In this document: positions 7,753 through 17,195 of the stretch, piece after piece
Position numbering within the stretch: the stretch's first letter is position 1
How the letters are laid out: every line of letters begins with the position of its first letter
Assembly (NCBI GenBank): GCA_944326315.1
Contig: CALVDP010000021.1
Coordinates: forward strand, 1-36,773
From: an uncultured Bacteroidales bacterium
GTDB taxonomy: Bacteria; Bacteroidota; Bacteroidia; Bacteroidales; UBA932
Reading direction: 5' to 3'
DNA length: 36,773 nucleotides
Position numbers and translations under genes: made by a program
The notes under the pieces: model-generated
The model's input: the letters and a program-made list of their open reading frames with translations, nothing else
Told to the model about the DNA's origin: nothing
Databases searched by the model: none

Positions 7753-10737
7753 ATGGCTAAGACCTATCCCCAGCAATTATTGCGAATGGTGGCAGCATTG
7801 ATATTGCTGTCCCTTTCTGTCACTGTCTCTGCACAGCAGCGTTTTTCTGTCAAGGTGAAACTTGTCGACGAGTCCACTTCGGAACCTCTCGGCTTCGCCA
7901 CCGTCTCCCTTACTCTCAAGGGGGACAAGACCCCGGCCAAATACGTTCTCAGTACGGATGAGGGTATCGCGCAGCTCTCCGGCATCACCAGGGGCACTTA
8001 TATCATGAAGGCGGAGCTTATGGGCTACAAGACCTATGAGAAGGAACTTGAAGTCTCCAAGTCATTGGACCTCGGGGAAATCAAGGTGCCTCAGGATGCA
8101 CAGGTCCTGGACGCTGCGACTGTTTCCGCCATAGGTAATCCGATCGTGGTCAAGAAAGATACTGTGGAATACAGCGCATCATCGTTCAAGACTTCCGACA
8201 ACGATATGCTGGAGGAGTTGCTGAAGAAGCTGCCAGGTGTGGAAGTGGGGACTGACGGTTCCATCACGGCGAACGGAGAGACGATCACCAAGGTGATGAT
8301 AGACGGCAAGGAGTTCTTCCTGGACGATCCGCAGCTTGCCACCAAGAACATACCTGCCAAGATCATTGAGAAAGTGAGGGTGGTGGAGAAGAAATCGGAG
8401 CAGGCTGAATTCACCGGCATAGACGACGGTGATGAGGAGACGGTCATCGACCTGTCTGTCAAGCCTGGCATGATGGACGGATGGTTTGGAAACGTCATGG
8501 CTGGAGGCGGACATGACCTTCCCGACAAGGGGTATTATACCGACGGGAGGACTGCAGCGAACGACGGATGGCGGTATCAGGCTGCGGCCATGGCCGGCAG
8601 GTTCTCCGAAAACAGCCAGATCAGCATCATATTGAACGGGAACAATACGAACAACAGGGGCTTCAATGACCTGGCAGGCAGCATGATGCAGACCATGCGC
8701 GGATCTCGTGGAATGGGACGTGGCACAGGCGGCTGGGGAAGAAACGGTATCATGACTTCATGGATGGCCGGTGCCAACGGGGCCTTCGACCTTCTGGACG
8801 GGAACATGGAGCTGAACGGCAACTATATGTACGGCGGTTCCAGGAGTCTCGTGGAGGAGCAGAGTTCAAGGACAACATACATGGATGACGGAAGCCTGCT
8901 CATCTACGACAATGACGGCCAGAACATATCCACAAGCGGCGGCCACCGTTTCGGAGTGAGACTAGACCACAAGTTCAGCAAGAACACTTCCATACTTTTC
9001 GAGCCGCAGTTCAATTTCGGCAACGGTGACTATTCCGAGTATTCCGACTTCCTCACAATGAGCGAGACCGGTGAGGTGCGCGACACCACGAATTACGGTT
9101 TCAACGAGAACACGGGTACGAACAGGAACTGGACGGCAAGCGGCTTCCTGCTTTTCCGCCAGCGTCTTGGCAAGCCCGGAAGGACGCTGTCAGTATCGTT
9201 CAACTACAATTTCAGCAACAATGACCTGTGGGGCTTCAACCAGTCTCTGACAAGCACTTTTGACGAGGGCGTCCAGAACGACAGCATCATCAACCAGCGT
9301 TATGACCAGAATTCAAGGAATTCATCCATGACGGGGCGGGTAGTCTATACAGAGCCTCTCGGTCATGATTTCTATCTCGAAGCGAATTATTCATACAGCT
9401 GGAACAGAAGCACTTCCATCAAGGATACATACAACAGCGGCGCGAACAGCCTGGACCAGGGCGGCAGGCATCTTGTCTACGATCCTTCCGGAGAGTCCTA
9501 TGATGACATTTATTCGAACAATATCTTGAACAGATATGTCAACCAGAGCGCCGGGCTCAATTTCATGTATCAGAAGAAAAAGATAAGGGCGCAGCTCGGA
9601 GCCGCGTTCCGTCCTACAAACACCCACAACGAGACCAACGGCGAAAGCTATGACAGCCAGGTCTACAACTGGTCGCCGCAGGCGATGCTCGGGTATGACA
9701 TCAATGACAACACGAATATCAGGATGTTCTATTTCGGGCGTTCGGCACAGCCGTCCACTTCGCAGCTCATGCCTGTCCCGGACAATTCTGACCCTCTGAA
9801 TGTTTCGCTCGGAAACCCGTACCTCATCCCGTATTTCACACACCGGATGAGGGCCATGTTCGGCTATACAGACAAGGAGACATTCCTTTCGGTGCACGGA
9901 CGTTTCGGCGGCAGCCTGGTCCAGGATCCGATAGTGAATGCGCAATGGTATGACAGCAACGGAGCACAGTATTCGATCCCTGTCAACGGCCCTGTCTCAG
10001 GATCGGTCGACGCGAGGGTGATGGTCAATTCCCCGTTCAGCAGGAACTCCAAATTCTCCGTGTTCTCGATGACCAATGCAAGATACAATGAGTCCAATTC
10101 ATATATCGGGAAGACGGACGGTTTCGATACTGATCTGTATTATGACAGTGTCAATGCCGAGTTTGACTATGACAGCTTCCACAGGGATTTCAATGCTCGC
10201 GGGAGCGAGATGTTCACCGAGAACAAGACACAGAGCCTGAACTTCACCCAGAGGCTTCGCTTCACGTTCAGGAATGATGTTGTGGAGATCAATGTAGGAG
10301 GCCGGACAAGGGTGTCCAAGTCATGGTATACCATATCCTCGTACAACCAGAAGGCGACATGGAACAATCAGGTGGACGCTTCTGTCAACTGGACCATACC
10401 TGGAGGGGTCAACCTGATATCCAGCTTTGACTACAACTGGTACAACGGCTATACCACGCCGCAGGAGGATGAGTTTGTCCTGAATGCGGAGGTGAACAAG
10501 CTTCTGTTCAAGGACAAGTTCACGCTTGCCCTGAAGGCGTACGACATCTTCAACCAGTCCAAGAACCTTTCCGTGACAGATGAGTCCAACTACCATCTTG
10601 AGACCCGGAACAACACTCTCGGACGCTATATCATAGTGTCGCTCACATACCGTTTCGGGAATTTCAGCGGCCCGCAGGGCGGACGCGGACATGGACAGGG
10701 TCACGGTCCGATGGGACCTCCTCCGAGACGGGGGTGA
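7753..10737 (+). CDS. Outer-membrane beta-barrel protein (TonB-receptor-like, OMP_b-brl_3 type)
   Basis: A 994-aa outer-membrane protein. The signal peptide ends VTVSA at residue 27. Then come a carboxypeptidase-regulatory-like beta-sandwich (about 30-110), a plug-like domain with DTVEYSASSFKTSDNDMLEELLKKLPG, and a long barrel rich in aromatic and asparagine beta strands. This layout matches the Bacteroidetes barrel family related to TonB-dependent receptors. No SusD partner is adjacent, so it is not a standard SusCD pair. The barrel carries a G/R-rich insert (GMGRGTGGWGRNG), and the protein ends in a Gly/His/Pro tail (GRGHGQGHGPMGPPPRRG) that could bind metal; that is inference. The start was chosen at 7753 for the signal peptide; upstream in-frame residues lie across the promoter. 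Confidence 0.88.
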   Translation: MAKTYPQQLLRMVAALILLSLSVTVSAQQRFSVKVKLVDESTSEPLGFATVSLTLKGDKTPAKYVLSTDEGIAQLSGITRGTYIMKAELMGYKTYEKELEVSKSLDLGEIKVPQDAQVLDAATVSAIGNPIVVKKDTVEYSASSFKTSDNDMLEELLKKLPGVEVGTDGSITANGETITKVMIDGKEFFLDDPQLATKNIPAKIIEKVRVVEKKSEQAEFTGIDDGDEETVIDLSVKPGMMDGWFGNVMAGGGHDLPDKGYYTDGRTAANDGWRYQAAAMAGRFSENSQISIILNGNNTNNRGFNDLAGSMMQTMRGSRGMGRGTGGWGRNGIMTSWMAGANGAFDLLDGNMELNGNYMYGGSRSLVEEQSSRTTYMDDGSLLIYDNDGQNISTSGGHRFGVRLDHKFSKNTSILFEPQFNFGNGDYSEYSDFLTMSETGEVRDTTNYGFNENTGTNRNWTASGFLLFRQRLGKPGRTLSVSFNYNFSNNDLWGFNQSLTSTFDEGVQNDSIINQRYDQNSRNSSMTGRVVYTEPLGHDFYLEANYSYSWNRSTSIKDTYNSGANSLDQGGRHLVYDPSGESYDDIYSNNILNRYVNQSAGLNFMYQKKKIRAQLGAAFRPTNTHNETNGESYDSQVYNWSPQAMLGYDINDNTNIRMFYFGRSAQPSTSQLMPVPDNSDPLNVSLGNPYLIPYFTHRMRAMFGYTDKETFLSVHGRFGGSLVQDPIVNAQWYDSNGAQYSIPVNGPVSGSVDARVMVNSPFSRNSKFSVFSMTNARYNESNSYIGKTDGFDTDLYYDSVNAEFDYDSFHRDFNARGSEMFTENKTQSLNFTQRLRFTFRNDVVEINVGGRTRVSKSWYTISSYNQKATWNNQVDASVNWTIPGGVNLISSFDYNWYNGYTTPQEDEFVLNAEVNKLLFKDKFTLALKAYDIFNQSKNLSVTDESNYHLETRNNTLGRYIIVSLTYRFGNFSGPQGGRGHGQGHGPMGPPPRRG

Positions 10738-10764
10738 TTCTCCGAAACCATTGACGAACAGAGT

Positions 10765-10787
10765 GCAATTGTGCCTGCACAAATTGC
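10765..10787 (+). terminator. Possible hairpin between convergent genes
   Basis: GCAATTGTG pairs with CACAAATTGC with one bulged A/T in the 104-bp gap between the beta-barrel gene and the convergent rluD-like gene. No T-run follows, so terminator function is weakly supported. Confidence 0.3.
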
Positions 10788-10841
10788 CGAGGTGAGGATA
10801 TGGAAAAACTTCGGTTTAACCAATACCCTTTTAACCTGGAT

Positions 10842-11951
10842 TTAAATTGAATCAGGATTTATGTTTCCGGTGTAGGCGCGCCATTTCCCGATCAGGGCCT
10901 CCATGTCGTCCGGAAGAGGGGAGTCGAAAATAAGATGCTCCTTTGTCCTCGGGTGGATGAAGCCAAGTGTCCGGGCATGCAGCGCCTGGCGTGGCATTAT
11001 CTTGAAACAGTTTTCGATGAACTGCCTGTATTTCGCGTATATTGTCCCCTTCCTGATTTCGGAGCCGTCATATCTTTCATCATTGAAGAGCGGATGCCCG
11101 ATCCAGTTGAAGTGAACCCTTATCTGATGCGTCCTGCCTGTTTCGAGGCGGCATTCCACGACTGTCACGAACCCGAATCTCTCCAGTACCCTGTAATGGG
11201 TGACTGCGTGCTTCCCGTAATCCCCGTCAGGAAAGACCTTGAACCTCATCCTGTCGTTTGGGTCACGGCCGATATTGCCTGTGATCGTCCCCTCGTCATC
11301 TTTCAGGTTGCCCCAGACCACGGCCACGTATATCCTGTCTATGGAGTGCACGAAAAACTGCCTCGCAAGGTCGAGCTGCGCTTCGTCATTCTTGGCTACT
11401 ACCAGAAGCCCTGAAGTGTCCTTGTCAATCCTGTGCACAAGGACCCCCATCCTTTCATCTTCCGCCTCAGGTCCCTGGCTTATGCCGAGGTGGTACGCAA
11501 GGGCGTTGACAAGGGTACCGGAGAAATGTCCGTGTCCGGGATGCACCACCATGCCTGCCTTCTTGTTGATCACCATCAGGTCATCATCTTCGTAAACAAT
11601 GTCAAGGGGAATGTTTTCCGGAAGAATCTCAAGGCCTCTTCTCTGGTATGGCATCACGAAGGATATGACATCGCCCGGGCGTACTATGCAGTTCGCCTTC
11701 ACGGTCTTTCCGTTGACCTTCACGTATTCCTGCCTGATAGCGAGCTGTATCCTGTTTCTGGACGTGTTCTCCAGGTGGGTGGACATGTATTTGTCCACAC
11801 GCATCGGCGCCTGCCCCTTGTCCAGTTCAAGCCGGAAATGCTCGAACATTTCACGCTGCTCGTCATCAATGTCCACATCGTCCGGCGTGTCCATGCCGAT
11901 ATCCCCGATGAGCTCGTCATCAGTCTCCGTATCGAAAATCTTCCTTGTCAT
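10842..11951 (-). CDS. rluD: RluA/RluD-family 23S rRNA pseudouridine synthase
   Basis: A 369-aa enzyme predicted to isomerise uridines in 23S rRNA. After an acidic N-terminal tail (about 1-40) there is an S4 RNA-binding domain from about 50 (MRVDKYMSTHLENTSRNRIQLAI). The catalytic domain has the signature HRIDKDTSGLLV with D176 as the catalytic aspartate, and RTHQIRVH further on. Its ATG overlaps the stop of the upstream PASTA gene by 4 nt. RluD is the closest match by layout, but RluC-type specificity cannot be excluded. Confidence 0.9.
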   Translation of the reverse strand: MTRKIFDTETDDELIGDIGMDTPDDVDIDDEQREMFEHFRLELDKGQAPMRVDKYMSTHLENTSRNRIQLAIRQEYVKVNGKTVKANCIVRPGDVISFVMPYQRRGLEILPENIPLDIVYEDDDLMVINKKAGMVVHPGHGHFSGTLVNALAYHLGISQGPEAEDERMGVLVHRIDKDTSGLLVVAKNDEAQLDLARQFFVHSIDRIYVAVVWGNLKDDEGTITGNIGRDPNDRMRFKVFPDGDYGKHAVTHYRVLERFGFVTVVECRLETGRTHQIRVHFNWIGHPLFNDERYDGSEIRKGTIYAKYRQFIENCFKIMPRQALHARTLGFIHPRTKEHLIFDSPLPDDMEALIGKWRAYTGNINPDSI

Positions 11952-12775
11952 CTGGTCTGCTGTGTTGCTTCCGTTTCCTCTTCCGTCTCTTCCGGTACAG
12001 GCACCTTGCTTATGTCGGTGGTCAGATACAGTGAAATGTCCATGCCCATCAGCAGGGGAGTGTCTCCGTATTCCGGCTCCTGCCTGAAGACCACGGCATT
12101 CAGGGAATCTGAATAGTCCCTGACAGTCTCGTCGAAGATTATCTCGCTGACATTTAGGGAGTTGTCGTGAATTGTCTCGATGGCATTCTTGTATTTCATG
12201 CCGGTGACTGAAGGCGCATAAGTGACGCAGTCGTCATTGTTGAGGCCGAGCACAAGGTCGATTTTGGCCTCGCTCTCTATCATTGTCCCCGGAGCGATCT
12301 CCTGTCCGCCGTACATCTGCTTCAGTACATTGTTGGTAGCGATGTCGGTGACATATTCAAGTCTTCCAATCTGGAGCCCCTTGGACAGTATTTCGGCCTT
12401 GGCCTGCCTCATGGAATAGCCCACGAGGTTCGGCATCATCACTTTCTTGGCATTCATGGCATTGATTGTAAGCAGTATTCTTCTGCCTTCCTTCACCTTG
12501 CTTCCGGCTTTTGGATTCTGTCTGTACACCAGTCCCTTGCCCATCCTTTTCACGTAGACGGAATCTATGACTTCAATCTTCATCTTGTTGGCCGCCACAA
12601 TTCTCTCCGCCTCATCCACGCTGATATTGGTCAGATCCGGGACTGTTATTTCAAGGTTGTGCCTTGTGATCTTGTCCAGCATTATCCTTGTCCCGAAGAC
12701 AAGTGCGCAGACCAGCAGTATCCCGGCAAGTATGTTCGCTGTTATGCGGTTGAACAGGAAATTCTTTATGCTCAT
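11948..12775 (-). CDS. Membrane-anchored PASTA-domain protein
   Basis: A 275-aa protein with one N-terminal membrane segment (about 12-32, ITANILAGILLVCALVFGT) and three PASTA repeats outside the membrane: about 43-108, 112-178 and 185-255. PASTA domains bind peptidoglycan or cell-wall precursors in other proteins. Unlike Firmicutes PASTA proteins there is no kinase or transpeptidase domain. The C-terminus is Glu/Thr-rich (EETEEETEATQQ). It overlaps the rluD-like gene by 4 nt. A role in envelope sensing or assembly is inference. Confidence 0.88.
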   Translation of the reverse strand: MSIKNFLFNRITANILAGILLVCALVFGTRIMLDKITRHNLEITVPDLTNISVDEAERIVAANKMKIEVIDSVYVKRMGKGLVYRQNPKAGSKVKEGRRILLTINAMNAKKVMMPNLVGYSMRQAKAEILSKGLQIGRLEYVTDIATNNVLKQMYGGQEIAPGTMIESEAKIDLVLGLNNDDCVTYAPSVTGMKYKNAIETIHDNSLNVSEIIFDETVRDYSDSLNAVVFRQEPEYGDTPLLMGMDISLYLTTDISKVPVPEETEEETEATQQTR

Positions 12776-12812
12776 TTTGTTGTATTTTATTGTTTCCTAT
12801 TGTTGTCTCTTG

Positions 12813-13472
12813 TCAGAACAGCCTGGCTCCCCTGAATAATACCCGGAACAGTCCCTCTCCCATCAGTACAAGCCCTATCATTATGATTACCGCACCTGTG
12901 ATACGGTTGATCCACAGTATCGTGCGGAGCTTGAACCTTTTCCTGAAATGACTGAGCAGCCAGGTCACCACAAACCAGTAGAATGCGGCTCCAAGGCTTA
13001 CGGACAATATGATCGGGGCCACTCTCCAGTCCGTCCTGTCAAGCGGTCCGATCCCGAAGAAGGCGAAGAGCGCGAATATCACGAAAATCGCCCCGGGATT
13101 GGACAGTCCCATCGCCACTGCCTGGAGGAAATCTGTCACCGATATCGAGGATCGGCTCTCCTCCCTTGCCTTCAGCTTCCTGAACGGGTCTGACGTGCTC
13201 ATCGACCATCCAAGTATGGTCACGACAAGACCCCCGACAAGCAGAATCAGTTCCCTGTGCTGGTTGATAAGCTGTTCTGCGGCGGCAAGCGCGAAAATGG
13301 CTATGATGGAGAATATCGTGTCCACGACACAGGAGCCGAGACCTGTTATGAAGCCTGCGTAATGGCCCTTGCTCAGGGATTTCTGTATGACCATTATGGC
13401 AATCGGCCCTACCGGGGCTGATGCGCAGATGCCTATAGCGAATCCCTTGATTATGTCCAGCAATATCTCCAT
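12813..13472 (-). CDS. LysE/RhtB-family translocator
   Basis: A 219-aa integral membrane protein with about six hydrophobic segments. The N-terminus GFAIGICASAPVGPIAIMVIQKSLSKGHYAGFITGLG is typical of the LysE/RhtB amino-acid exporter family. The middle SNPGAIFVIFALFAFFG also fits. The substrate cannot be read from sequence. It is the first gene of a minus-strand group with the PASTA and rluD-like genes (37-nt gap to the PASTA start) and has a -7 element 17-24 nt before its ATG. Confidence 0.88.
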   Translation of the reverse strand: MEILLDIIKGFAIGICASAPVGPIAIMVIQKSLSKGHYAGFITGLGSCVVDTIFSIIAIFALAAAEQLINQHRELILLVGGLVVTILGWSMSTSDPFRKLKAREESRSSISVTDFLQAVAMGLSNPGAIFVIFALFAFFGIGPLDRTDWRVAPIILSVSLGAAFYWFVVTWLLSHFRKRFKLRTILWINRITGAVIIMIGLVLMGEGLFRVLFRGARLF

Positions 13473-13488
13473 AGTTCAGATAAACAGA

Positions 13489-13496
13489 CAAAGATA
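13489..13496 (-). promoter_or_regulatory. -7 element for LysE-type gene
   Basis: On the minus strand this reads TATCTTTG, a full TAnnTTTG match, 17 nt before the ATG. No good TTTG was found at the -33 position. It is divergent to the lnt promoter element at 13535. Confidence 0.5.
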
Positions 13497-13534
13497 ACTA
13501 TAAATGCCGATGTATGGAAATAAAAATTTTTCCG

Positions 13535-13542
13535 TATTTTTG
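13535..13542 (+). promoter_or_regulatory. -7 element for lnt
   Basis: TATTTTTG, a full match to TAnnTTTG, 17 nt before the lnt ATG. The -33 region is poor. The 87-bp gap to the divergent gene holds both promoters. Confidence 0.5.
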
Positions 13543-13559
13543 CAGGCAAACTTTTCGAG

Positions 13560-15200
13560 ATGGACAGAAAGAATACCAATCTGCTGTTTGCCTGCCTTAC
13601 TGCGGCATTCGCCGTACTCATGTCCCTTCCTTTCATAGTACCGCACCTCGGCTTTCTCGCCCTGGCAGGTTTCCTGCCTCTGCTGATGATGGACAGGGTA
13701 GCGACATTGTCCGGGACACGGCATTTCTGGATATGGCATTATGCTTCGTTCGTCCTGTGGAATGCGGCCACTACTTTCTGGGTATGCAATGCCACTGTCG
13801 GAGGAGGGCTGTTCGCCGTTTTCGCGAATGCCTTCCAGATGTCTGTGATTTTCGGGATATTCAGATACAGCAAAAAATATTTATCGGGGGCACTGCCTTA
13901 TATTTTCCTGGCTGCAATGTGGATTGCCTGGGAAAGAGCTTATTTCGATGTCGATATCTCATGGCCTTGGCTTGTGCTGGGAAATGCCTTTGCCGGCAGC
14001 GTGAGGTCTGTGCAGTGGTACGAATATACGGGTACTCTTGGAGGCTCCCTGTGGATATGGATGTCGAACCTTTCGGTTTTCGGCATATTGGTGGCCTTGT
14101 CTGACGGAAGATGGACCTCGTCTTTCAACAGGAAGGCGAGGGTGGCATCCGTCGCGGGATGTCTGACCGTACTTCTGGCGCCGTTTATAGTTTCCCGTGT
14201 CATCTATGCCGGGTATGAAGAGAAGGAGGACCCGCTTGAGGTCCTTATTGTGCAGCCGAACATAGATCCGTACAACAAGTTCCATGCAATGACACAGCAG
14301 CAGCAGACTGCCATCTTCCTTTCACAGGCACGTGACGCCCTGTCGTACCGCATGAATGACAGTACTTCCGTCAAGCCTCTCCTTGTGCTTGCTCCCGAGA
14401 CCTTTACAGGTGATGTCGTGACCAACAGCCTCATGTCGGGCAGGACATTGCAGAGTTTCGTGTCCTTCCTGAAGGATTATCCTGGTGTAAGCATCCTTTT
14501 CGGTGCCTCTTCATATACATACATTGATTCTCCGGTACCTCCTTCCCATACCGCCAGGAAGGTCCGGGATGGAAGATGGGTCGAATCCCACAACTCCGCC
14601 CTGATGACGGACGCTTCGGGACGCACGGAAATCTTCCATAAGAACAAGCTTGTCGTGGCAGTGGAGATGACTCCGTATCCGGCCGTGTTCTGCAAGATCG
14701 ACGATATGCTTGGTGGTGTCATGGGCAGGTGTGTGGGACAGGATTCCATATCCGTCCTCCATGTCAGGGATGCCGAAGGCGGGGAAATACCAGTGGGGTG
14801 TGCCATCTGCTATGAATCCGTGTACGGCGAGTATTATACCGGATATGTGCGCAAGGGGGCGGAGGTGATGACAGTCATCACCAATGATGCATGGTGGGGC
14901 AATACACCGGGCTACAGACAGCATCTGAGATATGCGTCACTGCGGGCCATAGAGACGCGCCGCAGTATTGCAAGGTGTGCCAATACGGGCATATCTGCCA
15001 TCATCGACCAGCGCGGCGACATCGTGGAGGCCACATCCTGGTGGCAGCCAGAGGTCCTTGGCGGGCATATCAACCGTAATGACAAGCCTACATTCTTCGT
15101 CAGGAACGGGGACATTACCGGCCGCCTGTGCACATTCGTGTTCTGGCTTCTTGTCGCGGCTCTTGCCGTGAGAGTGCTTACCGGCAGGAAAGTATCATGA
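13560..15200 (+). CDS. lnt: Apolipoprotein N-acyltransferase
   Basis: A 546-aa inner-membrane enzyme that adds the third acyl chain to the N-terminal cysteine of lipoproteins. Several hydrophobic segments fill the first 220 residues, followed by a periplasmic nitrilase-like domain and a final membrane helix (about 520-540). The Glu-Lys-Cys triad is visible: E280 in LAPETF, K361 in HKNKLV, and C417 in CAICYES. The E. coli-type VPFGE loop is replaced by VVAVEMTPYP, a variant I associate with Bacteroidota. It is the likely maturation enzyme for lipoproteins such as those at 291 and 1810. Its stop overlaps the convergent gene by 6 bp. Confidence 0.94.
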   Translation: MDRKNTNLLFACLTAAFAVLMSLPFIVPHLGFLALAGFLPLLMMDRVATLSGTRHFWIWHYASFVLWNAATTFWVCNATVGGGLFAVFANAFQMSVIFGIFRYSKKYLSGALPYIFLAAMWIAWERAYFDVDISWPWLVLGNAFAGSVRSVQWYEYTGTLGGSLWIWMSNLSVFGILVALSDGRWTSSFNRKARVASVAGCLTVLLAPFIVSRVIYAGYEEKEDPLEVLIVQPNIDPYNKFHAMTQQQQTAIFLSQARDALSYRMNDSTSVKPLLVLAPETFTGDVVTNSLMSGRTLQSFVSFLKDYPGVSILFGASSYTYIDSPVPPSHTARKVRDGRWVESHNSALMTDASGRTEIFHKNKLVVAVEMTPYPAVFCKIDDMLGGVMGRCVGQDSISVLHVRDAEGGEIPVGCAICYESVYGEYYTGYVRKGAEVMTVITNDAWWGNTPGYRQHLRYASLRAIETRRSIARCANTGISAIIDQRGDIVEATSWWQPEVLGGHINRNDKPTFFVRNGDITGRLCTFVFWLLVAALAVRVLTGRKVS

Positions 15201-16700
15201 CTTGCCGTCCTGTCCGTCCAGCGAAACATATTTGCGGATGACTCTTCCTTTTCTGTCCAGGACAGTGACATACGGCATGACTGACAGGTCCATCGTATCG
15301 AAAAGCATGCAGGCCGTGTCGGGATCAGAATCCAGTATCCTGTCTATGTCAGCAATGAAGAACCTGGCCTTCGGGTCGGCTGCCGAAATGGAATCTGCTG
15401 CGGCAAGTTCGGCTTCGCAGAAGCTGCATCCTTCTGTATGGAATATCACTGTCGTGTTTTTCAGTCTGTCAAGCCTTATTTCCCGCACGCGCTCCTTCCC
15501 TCCGGATTTCATGGTCCCTGTCACCTTTATGCGGGGCAGTCTGCTGCCTGTGGCGGCCTTTCCGAGCAGGTCGGACAGGATGTCCGAATATGCCGTGACC
15601 TTGAGGGAATCTTCGTGTCCGGTCCATATCCCGGGCATGCCATGAATATATTTGTCGATAAGATATGACAGACCGCATTTGATGCCTTCCCCACGTCTTG
15701 CTCCGAGCCAATACAGGAGGTCTCCGGCCATCTGCTTGAATATCAGAGTATCCTTTTTCGCAAGTGTCTTCATCGCCATGCTGTCGCACACAGCCTTGAC
15801 TTCGTCGCACGCAGGGGAGGTGCCGTATTGCCTGAATACATTGTCATACAGGGCGGAGGATTCCTCGCTCCCGTATGTGTGCGGCCGGGCGAGCAGGTCA
15901 AGCATCTGCTTCAGTGCAATGGCATCAAGTTTCCTGCCCAGAATTGTGCCGTCCCTTGAAACAAGGAAAATGTCGGGAGTCTGGAGAATTCCATATTTCA
16001 TCTGGAAGCCGGATTTCATTCCCGGATCATACAGATGTGTCGTGCGGACGCCGCTGCCGCTGATCTGAAGGTATCCGTCCACGAACTTTTCCCACTCATC
16101 CCTGGACTGTCCGGTATATATCGCGTAGAAGTCGACGGGATATTCTCCTTCACCGAGTATGTTTCTGAGCATGATGCTCTCCATCTTGCATGACGGGCAG
16201 CCGCTGTCGTAGAAAAACAATACGGACAGCCGTGTATTCAGACTGTTTTCCCGGAAGAGGACGACGTTGGTTCCATCCATGTTCTCAAGTGCCAGTTCCG
16301 GGGCTTTCATCCCTATGAGAGACTGCCTGTTGAACTCCACGAATATCTTCGCGTTCATGAAGTCGATATCGCTCTGCATCCTGACCTTTCCCGGAGCAAA
16401 CCATGTGTCGAAGATATGGACGGCAACTGTCTCGTCTCCCATGAGCCTGGAGCCTGTGAAATGGCTGTAAAGCCGTATTGCAGTGTATTGCCTGACAAGG
16501 GAATCCGTGCAGCTTCCTATGAGGAAATCGGCTTCCTCGCATTTGACGCCGGCAGGTTCCGTCTCTATGATACGCATGTATTCATCGAGCCTGGCGCCGA
16601 GTACGGATGTCACGGCAGTGTCAAGCTGCGCGTATGTTTCGGTCTGTGCGGCCAGCATTGCCGCGACGGATACCGTCATTACGGTAAGGAACCTTTTCAT
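15195..16700 (-). CDS. Exported protein with two thioredoxin-like domains
   Basis: A 501-aa protein with an N-terminal signal (MKRFLTVMTVSVAAMLAAQTETYA). The start at 16700 was chosen because it lies 1 nt after the coaD stop; a 12-residue extension would overlap coaD. Two redox-type motifs are visible: C168-P-S-C171 followed by the cis-Pro segment TPDIF at about 241, and C425-S-F-C428 with MPYVTV at about 475. The first domain resembles TlpA/AhpC-like thioredoxin folds (MKAPELALENMDG). The region between them is helical and unassigned. It is probably periplasmic and may act in disulfide or thiol exchange. The substrate is unknown, and the pairing with coaD and ung is probably only positional. 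Confidence 0.8.
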   Translation of the reverse strand: MKRFLTVMTVSVAAMLAAQTETYAQLDTAVTSVLGARLDEYMRIIETEPAGVKCEEADFLIGSCTDSLVRQYTAIRLYSHFTGSRLMGDETVAVHIFDTWFAPGKVRMQSDIDFMNAKIFVEFNRQSLIGMKAPELALENMDGTNVVLFRENSLNTRLSVLFFYDSGCPSCKMESIMLRNILGEGEYPVDFYAIYTGQSRDEWEKFVDGYLQISGSGVRTTHLYDPGMKSGFQMKYGILQTPDIFLVSRDGTILGRKLDAIALKQMLDLLARPHTYGSEESSALYDNVFRQYGTSPACDEVKAVCDSMAMKTLAKKDTLIFKQMAGDLLYWLGARRGEGIKCGLSYLIDKYIHGMPGIWTGHEDSLKVTAYSDILSDLLGKAATGSRLPRIKVTGTMKSGGKERVREIRLDRLKNTTVIFHTEGCSFCEAELAAADSISAADPKARFFIADIDRILDSDPDTACMLFDTMDLSVMPYVTVLDRKGRVIRKYVSLDGQDGKS

Positions 16701-16701
16701 G

Positions 16702-17181
16702 CTACTGCTCTGATTCCAGCAATCTGATGTCAACACCTTCAGGAATGAACATTGACGGATCGCTGTGATGCTTGATCAGGTCTCTTACTGCTGTCGAGGA
16801 TATATGCGCGAATTCCTGTGCGGTAGGAATGATGATCGTGTCTATTTCCGGGGCGAGTTTCCTGTTGGCGTCGGCAATGGAACGTTCCGTCTCGAAATCT
16901 ATCATGTTCCTGACGCCCCTCACTATGTGCCTTATACCAAGTTCCCGGCAGATATCCACTGTCAGATTGTCATATTCCACTATTTTCACCCCTTCCATCC
17001 CGGCAGTCGCCTGCCTTATTATTTCCATCTTTCTCCTGGTCGTGAAATGACCTTTCTTGTCGATGTTTATGCCGATGGCCACCACCACTTCGTCAAACAT
17101 GGTCAGTGCCCTTTTCAGGATATTCAGATGTCCTGCCGTGAACGGGTCGAACGAGCCTGGGAATAACGCTGTACGTTTCAT
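16702..17181 (-). CDS. coaD: Phosphopantetheine adenylyltransferase
   Basis: A 159-aa enzyme for the fourth step of coenzyme A synthesis, joining ATP and 4'-phosphopantetheine to give dephospho-CoA. The nucleotidyltransferase motif is PGSFDPFTAGH (8-18, H18), with R88 and R91 in HIVRGVRN and ISSTAVR from 127. Length matches the family. It lies 14 nt after ung and 1 nt before the thioredoxin-like gene, so the three form one operon. Confidence 0.96.
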   Translation of the reverse strand: MKRTALFPGSFDPFTAGHLNILKRALTMFDEVVVAIGINIDKKGHFTTRRKMEIIRQATAGMEGVKIVEYDNLTVDICRELGIRHIVRGVRNMIDFETERSIADANRKLAPEIDTIIIPTAQEFAHISSTAVRDLIKHHSDPSMFIPEGVDIRLLESEQ

Positions 17182-17195
17182 GTCGAGTATTTCAG

